In this document: one piece after another, positions 17,790-27,054 of the stretch
How positions within the stretch are numbered: position 1 is the stretch's first letter
Layout: every line of letters begins with the position of its first letter
NCBI GenBank assembly: GCA_947591315.1
Contig: CANQDD010000002.1
Coordinates: 1-64,000 of the forward strand
Direction: 5' to 3'
Length of the DNA stretch: 64,000 nucleotides
Source of the DNA: an uncultured Clostridia bacterium
Lineage (GTDB): Bacteria > Bacillota > Clostridia > UBA1381
The notes under the pieces: model-generated
The model's database searches: none
Told to the model about the DNA's origin: nothing
Seen by the model: only the letters and a program-made list of their open reading frames with translations
Made by a program: the position numbers and the translations under genes

Positions 17790-18995
17790 TCAAGTGGCGG
17801 CGTCACCTTGCGGCGCGTCGGGCTGCGGAGTGGGTTCGCACTTGTCCGCGCCGCCGAAGAACACCGACAAAATAAGCTCGCGCAGCATAGCCGTTATGCT
17901 TTTTTTGTTTACGTCCGCGGCTGCGGTGAGGTCTATCTCGTCTATCACCTCGCCGCCGCGCGTCACGCGCACCGTGCCGAGCTTATCGCCCGCCCTTACG
18001 GGTGCGGTAACGTTCTCGTCAAGCATGATCTCCTTCTGTATATCCTCCTCGCCGCCCTTTTTGGTAAGAACCGAGCAGCCGTCCGACGCTATCGCGTCCA
18101 CCTTGCCGACTTCACCCTTCGCGACCGGCACGCTGCCCATATTGTCGCCCGCCGTCACCTGCGTGTTTACGGAGTAATTCGCGAAGCCGTAATCGAGCAT
18201 CGCGCGCGCGCCGTCGAACCGTTTCGCGCTCGTGGGCGCGCCGAGTATTACGGCGATAAGCTGCATATCATCACGCTTCGCGCTCGCGGACAGGCAGCAG
18301 AGCGCCTTTGACGTTGAACCGGTCTTTAAGCCGTTCGCGCCGTCGTAATTGTGTATGAGCTTGTTCGTGTTCGCAAGCTGAAACTTTCCGCCGCGGAGCG
18401 TATCAGTCCATATCGATGTGTAGTTAAAAATGGTCTTGTGCTTCAAAAGCTCGCGCGACATTATCGACACGTCGCGCGCGCTCGAATAGTGGTTGTCGGC
18501 ATCAAGACCGTTCGTGTTCACGAAATGCGTGTTCTTCATACCGAGCTCCTGCGCCTTTTTATTCATCATATCCACAAACGCGCTCTCGCTTCCGGCAAGA
18601 TGCTCCGCCATTGCGACGCAGCCGTCGTTCGCGCTCGCGACGGCGATACCCTTAAGCATATCGTTTACGCTCAGCTTCTCGCCCGCCTCGAGGAACATCG
18701 TGCTGCCGCCGTAGCTCATCGCGTTTTCGCTGACCGTCACCGTATCGTCGAGCGTAAGCGTGCCGTTATCGACCGCCTCCATTATGAGCAGCATCGTCAT
18801 TATTTTTGTGACGCTCGCGATAGGCACCTGCTCGTCCGGCATCATCTCGTACAGCACCTCGCCGCTGTCGGCTTCTATAAGAATCGCGGCGCGCGCGTCT
18901 ATACCGAGGTTGGGCGCGCCCTCACCCTCCGCAAATACGTTTATCCCCCCGAGCGTGAGGGACAGGCATACCATTAAGCATATTATTTTTTTCAT
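17790..18995 (-). CDS. dacF: D-alanyl-D-alanine carboxypeptidase, DacF / PBP5 family
   Basis: A 401-residue exported penicillin-binding protein that trims the terminal D-Ala from peptidoglycan stem peptides. It has a signal peptide (to about residue 22), SxxK as Ser61-Val-Thr-Lys64, SxN as Ser121-Ala-Asn123 and KTG at 224-226, then a PBP5 C-terminal beta domain to about residue 365. AAAGGAG precedes the start. In spore formers DacF acts in cortex synthesis, but a vegetative DacA-like role is also possible. Confidence 0.93.
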   Translation of the reverse strand: MKKIICLMVCLSLTLGGINVFAEGEGAPNLGIDARAAILIEADSGEVLYEMMPDEQVPIASVTKIMTMLLIMEAVDNGTLTLDDTVTVSENAMSYGGSTMFLEAGEKLSVNDMLKGIAVASANDGCVAMAEHLAGSESAFVDMMNKKAQELGMKNTHFVNTNGLDADNHYSSARDVSIMSRELLKHKTIFNYTSIWTDTLRGGKFQLANTNKLIHNYDGANGLKTGSTSKALCCLSASAKRDDMQLIAVILGAPTSAKRFDGARAMLDYGFANYSVNTQVTAGDNMGSVPVAKGEVGKVDAIASDGCSVLTKKGGEEDIQKEIMLDENVTAPVRAGDKLGTVRVTRGGEVIDEIDLTAAADVNKKSITAMLRELILSVFFGGADKCEPTPQPDAPQGDAAT

Positions 18996-19099
18996 ATTTT
19001 TGCTCCTTTCTAATTTTTAGGATATGCCGTTTGTCCGCGTTTATACTATAAATTGTTATTATGTACCGATACCCCACAAAATTTTGTATAAAATTTATC

Positions 19100-19129
19100 T
19101 TGACATTTTCGCGGGGGGGGGGGTATAAT
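19100..19129 (+). promoter_or_regulatory. Promoter with an 11-G tract in its spacer
   Basis: Perfect TTGACA (19100-19105) and perfect TATAAT (19124-19129) are separated by 18 bases, 11 of which (19113-19123) are an unbroken run of G. Slippage would change the spacer length around the 17-base optimum. The next gene starts 40 bases downstream. Confidence 0.85.
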
Positions 19130-19169
19130 GTTTAGGTTAATTATTACATAATAGGGGGAATGAACCACC

Positions 19170-21449
19170 ATGAGAAAAAAACGAATTTTCAGCTTACTGC
19201 TCGCGATATGCACGCTGTCTGCGTTCGTATTCGCGGTACGGGCAGATGTTGACTGGGGCGGTCTGCTTAAAGAAAAGACCGCCATGGTAAACGAAACGGA
19301 CTTTGAACTGTATGTGGAGGGCAGCATAGACAGCGCTCCGTTCTACGGCGCAAGGCTCGAACCGCGCGCAGGCTCGTACATAGGCTCGACAGCCGACACG
19401 AAGGAAGAATACAAACAGCTCGGCAGCTTCCTTTCCTATATCGAAAGATTTGACCAAGGGGACTTTTACGAGCCGGGACGAAGCCTTATAAGAGATCATG
19501 ACGTTATAACGCTTGTCGGCTGGACGGTAGACAGTCTCGACAATGTGGATTATGACGGAATAAGAAGGACGCTCGCCAAAATCAACTCCTACGGAAAGCC
19601 GATGCTCGTACGTTTCGCGAACGAGATGAACGTTTCGGCACTGGGAAACGACGCCGCAAAGTACGTCGAGGTTTTCCGAACGGTCGCGGATATGATACAT
19701 GAGTACGACAACCTCGCGGTCGTATGGTCGCCGAACGACCTCGGCTCGCTCGACAGACCGTTTGACCTGTACTGGCCCGGCAACGATTACGTTGACTGGA
19801 TAGGCGTAAGCTGTTACATGAACCAATATTTCCAGGGCAACGCCAACACCGAGGAAAACGACACAATATACTTCATGACTGGCGCGTACGCGTGGGCGAC
19901 AAACCACTTAAAGCCCATTATTAAGTTTATGGAGGAAAAAGGCATACAAAAGCCTGTCATGATTTCCGAGGGCGGCGTCGCGACGAGCGCCGGCGAGGAA
20001 TGGGCAGCTCCGAGACTGAGGAACATGCTCTACAACGTAATCATGAAATATCCCCAGGTTAAGATGATAAATTACTTCAACGTGTACAGAGCGGACGAGG
20101 CTGAAAAGTACAACGTCTCAAATCACCCGTACGCCGAGGATATTCTGAACGAGGCGGCAAACTGCGGCGGTTATGTGAGACAGCCGTACGGCTTGCCGAG
20201 ATTCGCGTTTAACAAGGCGGACAACGGCGATACGCTCGTTGCCGACGCGAACGGTATTATAAACCTGTACACTCTCGCTTACATACCGAAAACACCGAAT
20301 ATAACGGTTAACTACAAGCTTGACGGCGAGTGGAAGCACTCCTCTCCCGACGCTCCGTACGTATATCACTTCGATATAAGCGGAGTTTCGGACGGCGAGC
20401 ATACGATTACGATAGAGGGCAGCGGTCAGTCCAAAACGTATAAGTTCATAAAGCGTGACACCTGTATACGCTTCGGCGGCGGCGAACCCGATCCGAGCCA
20501 AGTAATAAACACCGGCTCCGTAGGTCAGACGCAGGGCTCCGGTTCGGAGCCGCAGAACCCCGCCGTTTCAGCCGACGACGTAAGCGTGTATGTCTTAAAG
20601 CCTAACGGCGAGGTTTCGCAGATAAGCTTTACCGACCAGCAGCCCGTTGTCGTAGATCCGGGTTACACGCTTCTGCCCTTGAGGAATATATTTGAAGGAA
20701 TGGGCATACCCGTTGACTGGAACGGCGACACCAAGACTGTTAAATGGGGCAACTGCATTATGAAGATAGACGCGGACACGTTCAACAAGCTGTCCGAAGT
20801 GGACTACGGCAAAAACAACCGTCACCACACGACGGTCGCGGAGGATATACCTCTTGAAGTTCCCGCGCAGATTATGAACGGACGCACGATGGTTCCCGTA
20901 CGAGCCGTCGCGGAAAGCAGCAACTATGAAGTTCAATGGTACGGCGACACACGCACGATCGTTATAAGCATGATGAACGCCGTTGCGCCAGATCAGGTAT
21001 ACGACAGACTTTCCGATCAGGGTGCGCTCAGCAGCGCATCGTCCGGCGCGGTCACCAATCAGGCGGCTACCAATCAGGCGGCAACTAACGAGGCAGCCAC
21101 CCATGACAGCGCATCGTCCGGCGCTGCCTCAAGCGGACCGGCAAGCTACGGCGGCTTGATGTCGGACGCTTTCACAAGCGGACCGGTAAGCTTCGGCGGC
21201 GGAATATCCTATGACGCTGCCAGCCATACTGTCACAGTTCCCGACGGCGTTGGCACGCCTTACGAAGCCAACGGCATAGAGTTCAAGGTTATCGACGACG
21301 ACATAATTTTAGATCCGCGCGGACGCATATACGAACGCACGGACGGCGCCGCGCCTTATGAAGTCAACGGCGACAGAATTATGGTCGTTGACGACAGAGT
21401 CGTTGGGGTAATCGGTCCCGACGGTGCCGCATACATACTCTCGGAATGA
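19170..21449 (+). CDS. Secreted GH26-like protein with copper-amine-oxidase-type stalk domain
   Basis: A 759-residue exported protein. After a signal peptide (residues 1-24) comes a TIM-barrel domain resembling GH26 beta-mannanases: the acid/base Glu152 in RFANEMN and the nucleophile Glu267 in MISEGG. A beta region follows, then two copper-amine-oxidase N-terminal-like repeats (about 460-610; TLLPLRNIFEGMGIPVDW and TMVPVRAVAESSNYEVQW), which usually act as wall-binding stalks. Then come a low-complexity Ser/Ala/Gln/Thr stretch (about 615-665, ATNQAATNEAATHD) and a short C-terminal domain. It is first of a two-gene unit with the SLH protein. The substrate (mannan or beta-glucan) is uncertain. 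Confidence 0.8.
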   Translation: MRKKRIFSLLLAICTLSAFVFAVRADVDWGGLLKEKTAMVNETDFELYVEGSIDSAPFYGARLEPRAGSYIGSTADTKEEYKQLGSFLSYIERFDQGDFYEPGRSLIRDHDVITLVGWTVDSLDNVDYDGIRRTLAKINSYGKPMLVRFANEMNVSALGNDAAKYVEVFRTVADMIHEYDNLAVVWSPNDLGSLDRPFDLYWPGNDYVDWIGVSCYMNQYFQGNANTEENDTIYFMTGAYAWATNHLKPIIKFMEEKGIQKPVMISEGGVATSAGEEWAAPRLRNMLYNVIMKYPQVKMINYFNVYRADEAEKYNVSNHPYAEDILNEAANCGGYVRQPYGLPRFAFNKADNGDTLVADANGIINLYTLAYIPKTPNITVNYKLDGEWKHSSPDAPYVYHFDISGVSDGEHTITIEGSGQSKTYKFIKRDTCIRFGGGEPDPSQVINTGSVGQTQGSGSEPQNPAVSADDVSVYVLKPNGEVSQISFTDQQPVVVDPGYTLLPLRNIFEGMGIPVDWNGDTKTVKWGNCIMKIDADTFNKLSEVDYGKNNRHHTTVAEDIPLEVPAQIMNGRTMVPVRAVAESSNYEVQWYGDTRTIVISMMNAVAPDQVYDRLSDQGALSSASSGAVTNQAATNQAATNEAATHDSASSGAASSGPASYGGLMSDAFTSGPVSFGGGISYDAASHTVTVPDGVGTPYEANGIEFKVIDDDIILDPRGRIYERTDGAAPYEVNGDRIMVVDDRVVGVIGPDGAAYILSE

Positions 21450-21472
21450 TATAACGGGAAGGAGTGATTGAA

Positions 21473-23575
21473 ATGAAACAGTACAGAAATAAATTTATAG
21501 CCTTGGTCGTTGCGATGATAATGGTATTATCGCTGTCGCCGCAGGCGTTTTCAAAGAATAATGTGATTGTATGCAATGACGGTTCAACAGTAACCGTTGA
21601 CGAGTCGCTATCGGCGGTATATGCGGTATATGATTTTTATAAACATGATACCAATATTGGTGCAATCCCGAGTCCCGTATTATTTTTCACTTTGTCGAAC
21701 TGCAACGCGTTTGCAAGGCTCGGTGATGACGGCGAAACAATCGAGGTGAAATTAGAAACGACACATTCCGGCGGGCGCTTATGTCGCATAATCAGTTTTG
21801 CTTATACAAACGGTGATGGTGATGGTATAGCAGGTTTGCCTTTAGTAAAAGCGCATATAGATTTTATCATGCCCAGCGGAAACGTAATCAGCAAGTATAC
21901 CGATAGTACCGGTTTCGCAGAGATCCGTGAAGGTGATTTCAACATGGACGATGAATTGATGCCAACGCCGACACCCGAACCTACACCCACGCCGGAGCCC
22001 ACACCGACACCGGAAGCAACGGCAACGCCCGATGTAACGGCAGCACCGTCGGACGAGAAAACTCCCGCTCCGACAGAAAAGCCTTCCGATACAGGCAAGA
22101 CGGGTGAAGCGGGAACAAGAACGACCGCTCCGACAGCAGAACCGACAGCAACTCCGACGCCGACACCCACCCCGACGCCAACACCAACACCGACGGCTAC
22201 TCCTGCTCCTACGCCGAAGCCGACGCCCACTCCGGTGCCGACTCCCGAGCCTACGCCGATACCGAAGCCGACGGCAATGCCTACTCCGAACGTTACGGCG
22301 AAGCCGACGGTCGCGCCCGATTGGACTACGCGTACCGACAGCGCCGGCAACCGTTACATCAGGAACGATGACGGCAGCGAAACCATTATATACACGGACG
22401 GAAGCACGGTGAGATTTACAAAAGAGGTTCTGGACGAGTTCGACGTAAACAACGATCCCAACAGCAGCAAGACTAAGCTGGCGTTCACAATTCACCTCTG
22501 CGATATTTTGGTCGATTACGATTCAAGAAAGGAAGTCATTTCCGTCGATATGGTCAACTATGACGAGGATATATTCAGATATTCGTACTCCGACCGTATA
22601 CCGATATGCGAGCTTCACGCGTACAGGGGCGAGACGATTTGGGATTATCCGCGCTCGGGCCTGGATGTGACGTTCAACCTCCGTGACCTGCAGACAACAA
22701 AAATCATAGATACAGAGGATGTTACCACGGATAGGAACGGTACGGCTGTGTATTCGCTGGAGCGTCCCGCTCCCACGCCCACTCCGAGCGTGAAGCCGAC
22801 GCCTTCGCCGAAGCCGACACCAACTCCGACGCCGAGACCTACCCCGACGCCTACACCCACACCGACACCAACGCCGACACCAACTCCGACGCCCGTTCCG
22901 GTAAGAGATCCGAACGCGGCGGCTCTGCCTTCGATAAATAATCTGCCGCCGGGCTGGGAAAGCATTTACTTTAAGGATGTTCCCGCCGGTCACTGGGCGC
23001 GCATGAACATAAACATGATTTCGGGGCTTGGCGCGTTTTCCGGCTACGAGGATAACACGTTCCGTCCCGACAATCAGATAACGCATGAGGAATTTTTGAA
23101 GGTGGTTATGTCGCTTATCTTTGACGACACGTTTGATCCGATGCCGGCGAATTATATATATCTTGCCGACAACGATATATCAAGCTCAAACTACTGGACT
23201 AACCGCTACGCGCCGTGGGCGCAGCCGTATCTCATGGCGGCTATGGATATAGGCTTGGTCGTTCCCGACGACGGTGACCTCGGTCAGACCGAATCGCCGA
23301 TAACACGCGGTGAAATGGCTAAGATTATAAGCCGGGCTTTGAGGTATCTCGGTGAAGAACAGTCCGAGGAAAGCGATACGGCTAAAAAGTCCATATCGGA
23401 CTGGAATTCAATTCCCGACGATTATAAAAGCTACGTTGCCGACGCGTACTCAAAGGGTATTCTGTCGGGTTACAGCGACGGCTCGTTTGAATCGAACAAC
23501 AGCCTTACACGCGCGGAGGCTTCCGCCGTAATACTGAGACTTATCGATCAGGACGAGCGCACGCCTATAGAATAA
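21473..23575 (+). CDS. Surface protein with long Thr-Pro linkers and three C-terminal SLH domains
   Basis: A 700-residue exported protein without a recognised enzyme domain. It has a signal peptide (to about residue 26), a first beta-rich domain to about 160, a Pro/Thr-rich linker (about 160-285), a second beta-rich domain (about 285-430), a pure TPTPTP linker (about 430-480), and three SLH repeats to the end ([20 protein letters not shown] is one). It should be displayed on the S-layer. ATG 21473 follows GGAAGGAG; an in-frame GTG at 21464 overlaps that site and is unlikely. It lies 23 bases after the GH26-like gene and shares its promoter. Confidence 0.82.
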   Translation: MKQYRNKFIALVVAMIMVLSLSPQAFSKNNVIVCNDGSTVTVDESLSAVYAVYDFYKHDTNIGAIPSPVLFFTLSNCNAFARLGDDGETIEVKLETTHSGGRLCRIISFAYTNGDGDGIAGLPLVKAHIDFIMPSGNVISKYTDSTGFAEIREGDFNMDDELMPTPTPEPTPTPEPTPTPEATATPDVTAAPSDEKTPAPTEKPSDTGKTGEAGTRTTAPTAEPTATPTPTPTPTPTPTPTATPAPTPKPTPTPVPTPEPTPIPKPTAMPTPNVTAKPTVAPDWTTRTDSAGNRYIRNDDGSETIIYTDGSTVRFTKEVLDEFDVNNDPNSSKTKLAFTIHLCDILVDYDSRKEVISVDMVNYDEDIFRYSYSDRIPICELHAYRGETIWDYPRSGLDVTFNLRDLQTTKIIDTEDVTTDRNGTAVYSLERPAPTPTPSVKPTPSPKPTPTPTPRPTPTPTPTPTPTPTPTPTPVPVRDPNAAALPSINNLPPGWESIYFKDVPAGHWARMNINMISGLGAFSGYEDNTFRPDNQITHEEFLKVVMSLIFDDTFDPMPANYIYLADNDISSSNYWTNRYAPWAQPYLMAAMDIGLVVPDDGDLGQTESPITRGEMAKIISRALRYLGEEQSEESDTAKKSISDWNSIPDDYKSYVADAYSKGILSGYSDGSFESNNSLTRAEASAVILRLIDQDERTPIE

Positions 23576-23581
23576 TGTAAA

Positions 23582-23620
23582 AACAGCCGCCGGCTATTAT
23601 GCCGGCGGCTGTTGTTTTTT
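23582..23620. terminator. Terminator between convergent SLH gene and xerD
   Basis: AACAGCCGCCGGC and GCCGGCGGCTGTT form a 13-bp stem around TATTAT and are followed by GTTTTTT. It lies between the convergent SLH gene and xerD and probably serves both. Confidence 0.9.
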
Positions 23621-23628
23621 ATTTTGTT

Positions 23629-24513
23629 TTACGCTCTGGGATGCGACCTCGCGTAAACGTCCTTTATTCTGCTGTTCACGACGCGCGAGTAAAGCTGCGT
23701 CGAGGAAATGTCGGCATGTCCCATCATCTCCTGAATTGACTGCAAATCCGCTCCGTTTTCGAGCAGGTGCGCCGCGAACGAGTGGCGCAGCGTGTGGGGC
23801 GTGATTTCAGCTTGTATGCCCGCCTCCGTTCTGTAGTGCTTTATCAGCTTCCAAAAGCCCTGACGCGACAAGCGCTGTCCGCTCATGTTTACAAAGAGAG
23901 CCGTTTCGGTCTCGACGCGTATCATGTACGGTCTCGCGTCTGACAAGTACCTTTCGAGCGCGCGGTGCGCCGCCGCGCCCATCGGTATTATACGCTCCTT
24001 CTTCCCGCCCCTGCAGCGGATAAAGCTCATTGTCATGTTGACGTCCGATATGTTGAGGTTTATAAGCTCACTCACGCGTATTCCCGTGGCGTATAAAAGC
24101 TCGAGCATAGCCTTGTCCCTCATGCCCTTGTTATCCGCGTCGGAGGGCTGGTCTAAGAGCCATTCCACCTCCGCGCCCGTGAGTATCTGCGGCATTTTCT
24201 TCTCAACGTGAGGCGCTTCGAGATTGGACGTGGGGTTACTCTGCACGTAGCCGCACCGCTGCATGTACACGTAAAACGAGCGCAGCGACGCGAGCGTCCT
24301 CGATACGGTCGAGCTTGCCTTGCCGTTTTTCTGCAAATAAAGCAGATACGACAGTACCGTCGTCTTTGTCGCCGCTTCCGCCTCCGTGCCGTTTTCTTCA
24401 AGATACGCGATGTACTGCGTGATGTCGCGCTTGTACGACTCCACCGTGTTCGCCGACTTGTGTCTTACCTCCGTCATAAAGTTTGCATAGTCCTCTATGT
24501 ATGTGTTCATCAT
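23629..24513 (-). CDS. xerD: Tyrosine recombinase XerD
   Basis: A 294-residue site-specific recombinase that resolves chromosome dimers at dif. The N-terminal SAM-like core-binding domain (to about residue 105) and catalytic domain are complete: Arg146 in ATGIRVSEL, His240-x-x-Arg243, His266 in GHADISSTQ, and nucleophile Tyr275. Either of two adjacent ATG codons (24513 or 24510) could start it after GGGAGG. It has its own promoter and lies beside spoIIM, as in many Firmicutes. Confidence 0.94.
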   Translation of the reverse strand: MMNTYIEDYANFMTEVRHKSANTVESYKRDITQYIAYLEENGTEAEAATKTTVLSYLLYLQKNGKASSTVSRTLASLRSFYVYMQRCGYVQSNPTSNLEAPHVEKKMPQILTGAEVEWLLDQPSDADNKGMRDKAMLELLYATGIRVSELINLNISDVNMTMSFIRCRGGKKERIIPMGAAAHRALERYLSDARPYMIRVETETALFVNMSGQRLSRQGFWKLIKHYRTEAGIQAEITPHTLRHSFAAHLLENGADLQSIQEMMGHADISSTQLYSRVVNSRIKDVYARSHPRA

Positions 24514-24581
24514 GTGTGCCTCCCGCTTACCGTTCTGTTACGTATATTTCAATAGTATTACAGTTTTATTTCAGCAGTGTT

Positions 24582-24610
24582 ATTGTACCACTAAATTTCC
24601 CGTTTGTAAA
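24582..24610 (-). promoter_or_regulatory. Promoter of xerD
   Basis: On the minus strand TTTACA (24610-24605) and TACAAT (24587-24582) are 17 bases apart, about 70 bases before xerD. Confidence 0.7.
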
Positions 24611-24668
24611 GTCCTATTTTCCTTAGAGTGTCCGTCAAAGAGGCATTTTATTCTATTTTTTTCCATTT

Positions 24669-25259
24669 TTATGTTATTTTTGGAATTATCCAATTCATAA
24701 ATGTTGTGGTTAAAAATCCGTCGGAAAATGATGCGGCACAAAATATAGCAATCATAAAAATTCCGAAAAAAATATAAGAAAAAATAAATTTTTTTTGAAA
24801 TTTATTTTCATTTCGCGAAAAAATGATGCTTACGGCGGATAATATCATAAGCGCGGGCAGCGTTACAAGCATGGACGGTGACGCGGAAAGCATCGCGGCT
24901 ATGCCCTTCGCGCCGTAAGCGCGGATAAATGACGCCGCGGTAAAGCCGGTTACGAAGCCTTTTCTTATCACGACCGCGCCCGTGACGAGGAAGCCGAACC
25001 GAAAAAAGCCTGAAAAGAAAACAACGGCGATAGTTATAAGGCTCGACGCGAACGAGCTTTTGAACACGTCCATACTGCTTCCGCGCGCGGCGTCGGACGC
25101 GAAAACGGATTTGAGGTACTCCGTGACGCTCTCCCCCACACCGCTCCAGCTCTTTGTAATGCAGACGCAGCCCGCCGTCACTCCGAGCGCGAGCATAAAC
25201 AGCAAAACGGCATACACCGCTGTACCGGCGCGGTTCTCACCGTCATAGTGCATCTTCAT
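24669..25259 (-). CDS. spoIIM: Stage II sporulation protein M
   Basis: A 196-residue membrane protein with about five hydrophobic helices, matching SpoIIM in length and layout (FASSLITIAVVFFSGFFRFG and GKGFVTGFTAA-type segments). With SpoIID and SpoIIP it drives peptidoglycan breakdown during engulfment of the forespore. It is preceded by GGGAGGTGGG and stands upstream of xerD. Confidence 0.92.
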   Translation of the reverse strand: MKMHYDGENRAGTAVYAVLLFMLALGVTAGCVCITKSWSGVGESVTEYLKSVFASDAARGSSMDVFKSSFASSLITIAVVFFSGFFRFGFLVTGAVVIRKGFVTGFTAASFIRAYGAKGIAAMLSASPSMLVTLPALMILSAVSIIFSRNENKFQKKFIFSYIFFGIFMIAIFCAASFSDGFLTTTFMNWIIPKIT

Positions 25260-25329
25260 TGTCCCACCTCCCTTCCACTATCTTATTCCCAAAATTATGT
25301 AATATGTCACAAAATTATTTTGAAAACGG

Positions 25330-25358
25330 TTGAAATGTGCGTCGATTGGTGATATAAT
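25330..25358 (+). promoter_or_regulatory. Promoter of the alpha/alpha-barrel surface protein gene
   Basis: TTGAAA and TATAAT are separated by 17 bases, 33 bases before the start codon. Confidence 0.75.
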
Positions 25359-25391
25359 AATTATGTATGTTTAACTAAAGGGGATTTAAGC

Positions 25392-26990
25392 ATGAAGAAA
25401 AAATTCGCGGCGCTTCTGGTTGCGGCGGTGATGGTGGTTCCGACCGTCTGCACAAGCGCGGGCTATGATGAAAATGATCTGATAAAGACTATAAATGACG
25501 CCGTTGAGTGGAAGGACGAGTACGACAGTCCTTTTTACAGCATCGGCACGAATAATTCAAATCTGTATATAACAGCGCTGCACCGTCTCGGCAAAAGCTA
25601 TGACTACGCGTCGTATTTAAGCGGTCTCGACGGCATTGCCGCCGGTTACGGCGCGGAGCATAACGCGGCGGATATGCAGAGAACCGTTCTGGCGGTTATA
25701 TCGTCGGACGGTGACGCGCAGAATGTCGGCGGACGTGATTTGGTCGCCGACAGCACGTACGGCAGAGGCGCGTCCGCTCCGCTTTCAAAGGACGGCTGCG
25801 ACGCGTATTCGTGGGCGCTTATCGCGCTCGAAGCAGGCGGGTATGAAGTACCGGAAAACGCGGTTGAAAGCAAGGATAAAATTATAGCGTCGCTGCTCTC
25901 GTACCAAAACGGCGACGGCAGCTTCGGAAACGGCGTGCTGTCCACCTCCGCGGCGGTTACGGCGCTCGCGCCGTATATTGAAACGAGCGGTGCGTACACG
26001 ATAACACAAAATCAAACGGGCTGGACGATAGACCTGTCGCCCGCTGATGCTGTTGAGAACGCTCTCGCGTACCTTTCGGAGGCACAGATGAAGGACGGCG
26101 ACTGGGGCAACCTCAACGCCACCGCCATGACGGTTATCGCGCTCGACTCCGTGGGTGTTGACTGCGAGACAAGTCCGTATTTTTCGGCGAGAAGCGGCAA
26201 CGCGCTCGACGGACTTATGTCATATAAGAATAACGACGGCGGTTTTTCGTACGACGATATGAAGTCGGACGGTGAAGCCACGTCTTACGCGCTTTGCGCT
26301 CTTGCGAGCCATCTCGGTTTTAAGCAGGGACGCGCGGGATTTTTCAGATTGGACGCGGGAGATACGATTTCGCTTACAGTCCCAACACCCTCACCCGCTC
26401 CGTCTCAAAATCAAACAAATTCCGGCACATCTTCAAGCTCGGCGACAACACGTCCCGCGGCTACGCAGCGTCCGACTGTAACGGCGCGTCCCGCGTCAAC
26501 TCCGCGTGTTGCAACGCCGCGCCCGACGACTATTCCCAAGAACACGATGCGTCCGACAAGGACAGCCGCTCCCGCTCCGTCAATATCGCCTTCGGCTCGT
26601 CCGTCGGCTTTGCCCACGCCGCGTCCGACAAGACGTCCCGCGCTTGTGGGACCTGTGGAGATACCCGGTCCCATGCCGACGGAAACGCCGCCCGCCGACA
26701 TTCGCGGTAACGAAAGCGGAAGCGCGATGCACAGATCCGGAGCCGGCACGGTTACGGCTGTTGTTTTAAGCGTGATTGCGCTGCTGCTCGCAGCCGCGTT
26801 TGTAACGCTTACGGCTCTTAAAAAGAAGGGTAAGCTGAAAAGCGGTTCGGCTCTCGGCAAGCTGATGGGCGTTAAACCCGAACCGGAGAAAAAAGCCGCG
26901 GCAAAAACGCACAGGCGTACCGAGGAACACAGAAAATTCGAGCGGCGCGAACGGTACAAGGAACGGCTGAAATACAATAAACGAAGATAA
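25392..26990 (+). CDS. Exported prenyltransferase/squalene-cyclase-like barrel protein with membrane anchor
   Basis: A 532-residue protein of unknown role. It has a signal peptide (to about residue 23), then about 290 residues of QW-like alpha/alpha repeats: YQNGDGSFGNG, EAQMKDGDWGNLN and SYKNNDGGFSYDD, each followed by a helix. This fold occurs in terpenoid cyclases and also in bacterial surface proteins without enzyme activity. A Pro/Thr/Ala/Arg-rich linker (about 335-440), one membrane helix (about 455-475) and a strongly basic C-terminal tail follow. The barrel should therefore face outside. The charged catalytic DxDD of squalene cyclases is not seen, so a binding role is more likely. Confidence 0.75.
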   Translation: MKKKFAALLVAAVMVVPTVCTSAGYDENDLIKTINDAVEWKDEYDSPFYSIGTNNSNLYITALHRLGKSYDYASYLSGLDGIAAGYGAEHNAADMQRTVLAVISSDGDAQNVGGRDLVADSTYGRGASAPLSKDGCDAYSWALIALEAGGYEVPENAVESKDKIIASLLSYQNGDGSFGNGVLSTSAAVTALAPYIETSGAYTITQNQTGWTIDLSPADAVENALAYLSEAQMKDGDWGNLNATAMTVIALDSVGVDCETSPYFSARSGNALDGLMSYKNNDGGFSYDDMKSDGEATSYALCALASHLGFKQGRAGFFRLDAGDTISLTVPTPSPAPSQNQTNSGTSSSSATTRPAATQRPTVTARPASTPRVATPRPTTIPKNTMRPTRTAAPAPSISPSARPSALPTPRPTRRPALVGPVEIPGPMPTETPPADIRGNESGSAMHRSGAGTVTAVVLSVIALLLAAAFVTLTALKKKGKLKSGSALGKLMGVKPEPEKKAAAKTHRRTEEHRKFERRERYKERLKYNKRR

Positions 26991-26993
26991 CAT

Positions 26994-27023
26994 AAAAAAG
27001 AGCGTATCGATACGCTCTTTTTT
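26994..27023. terminator. Bidirectional terminator
   Basis: AAAAAAGAGCGTATC and GATACGCTCTTTTTT are perfect complements, with A and T runs on both sides. It lies between the converging barrel-protein and nuclease-like genes. Confidence 0.92.
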
Positions 27024-27054
27024 ATGTTGTACAAGTCTTAGTATAAATCCTTGA

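Noticed and set aside
21960-22900. Tandem repeats that could suggest a CRISPR array or minisatellite
   Set aside because: The period is a few bases, set by Thr-Pro codons; there are no spacers and the frame is coding.
21802-22965. Long Gly-Val repeat open frames on the minus strand opposite the SLH protein gene
   Set aside because: They are the complement of the Thr-Pro codon repeats of the plus-strand gene, with no ribosome site or family match.
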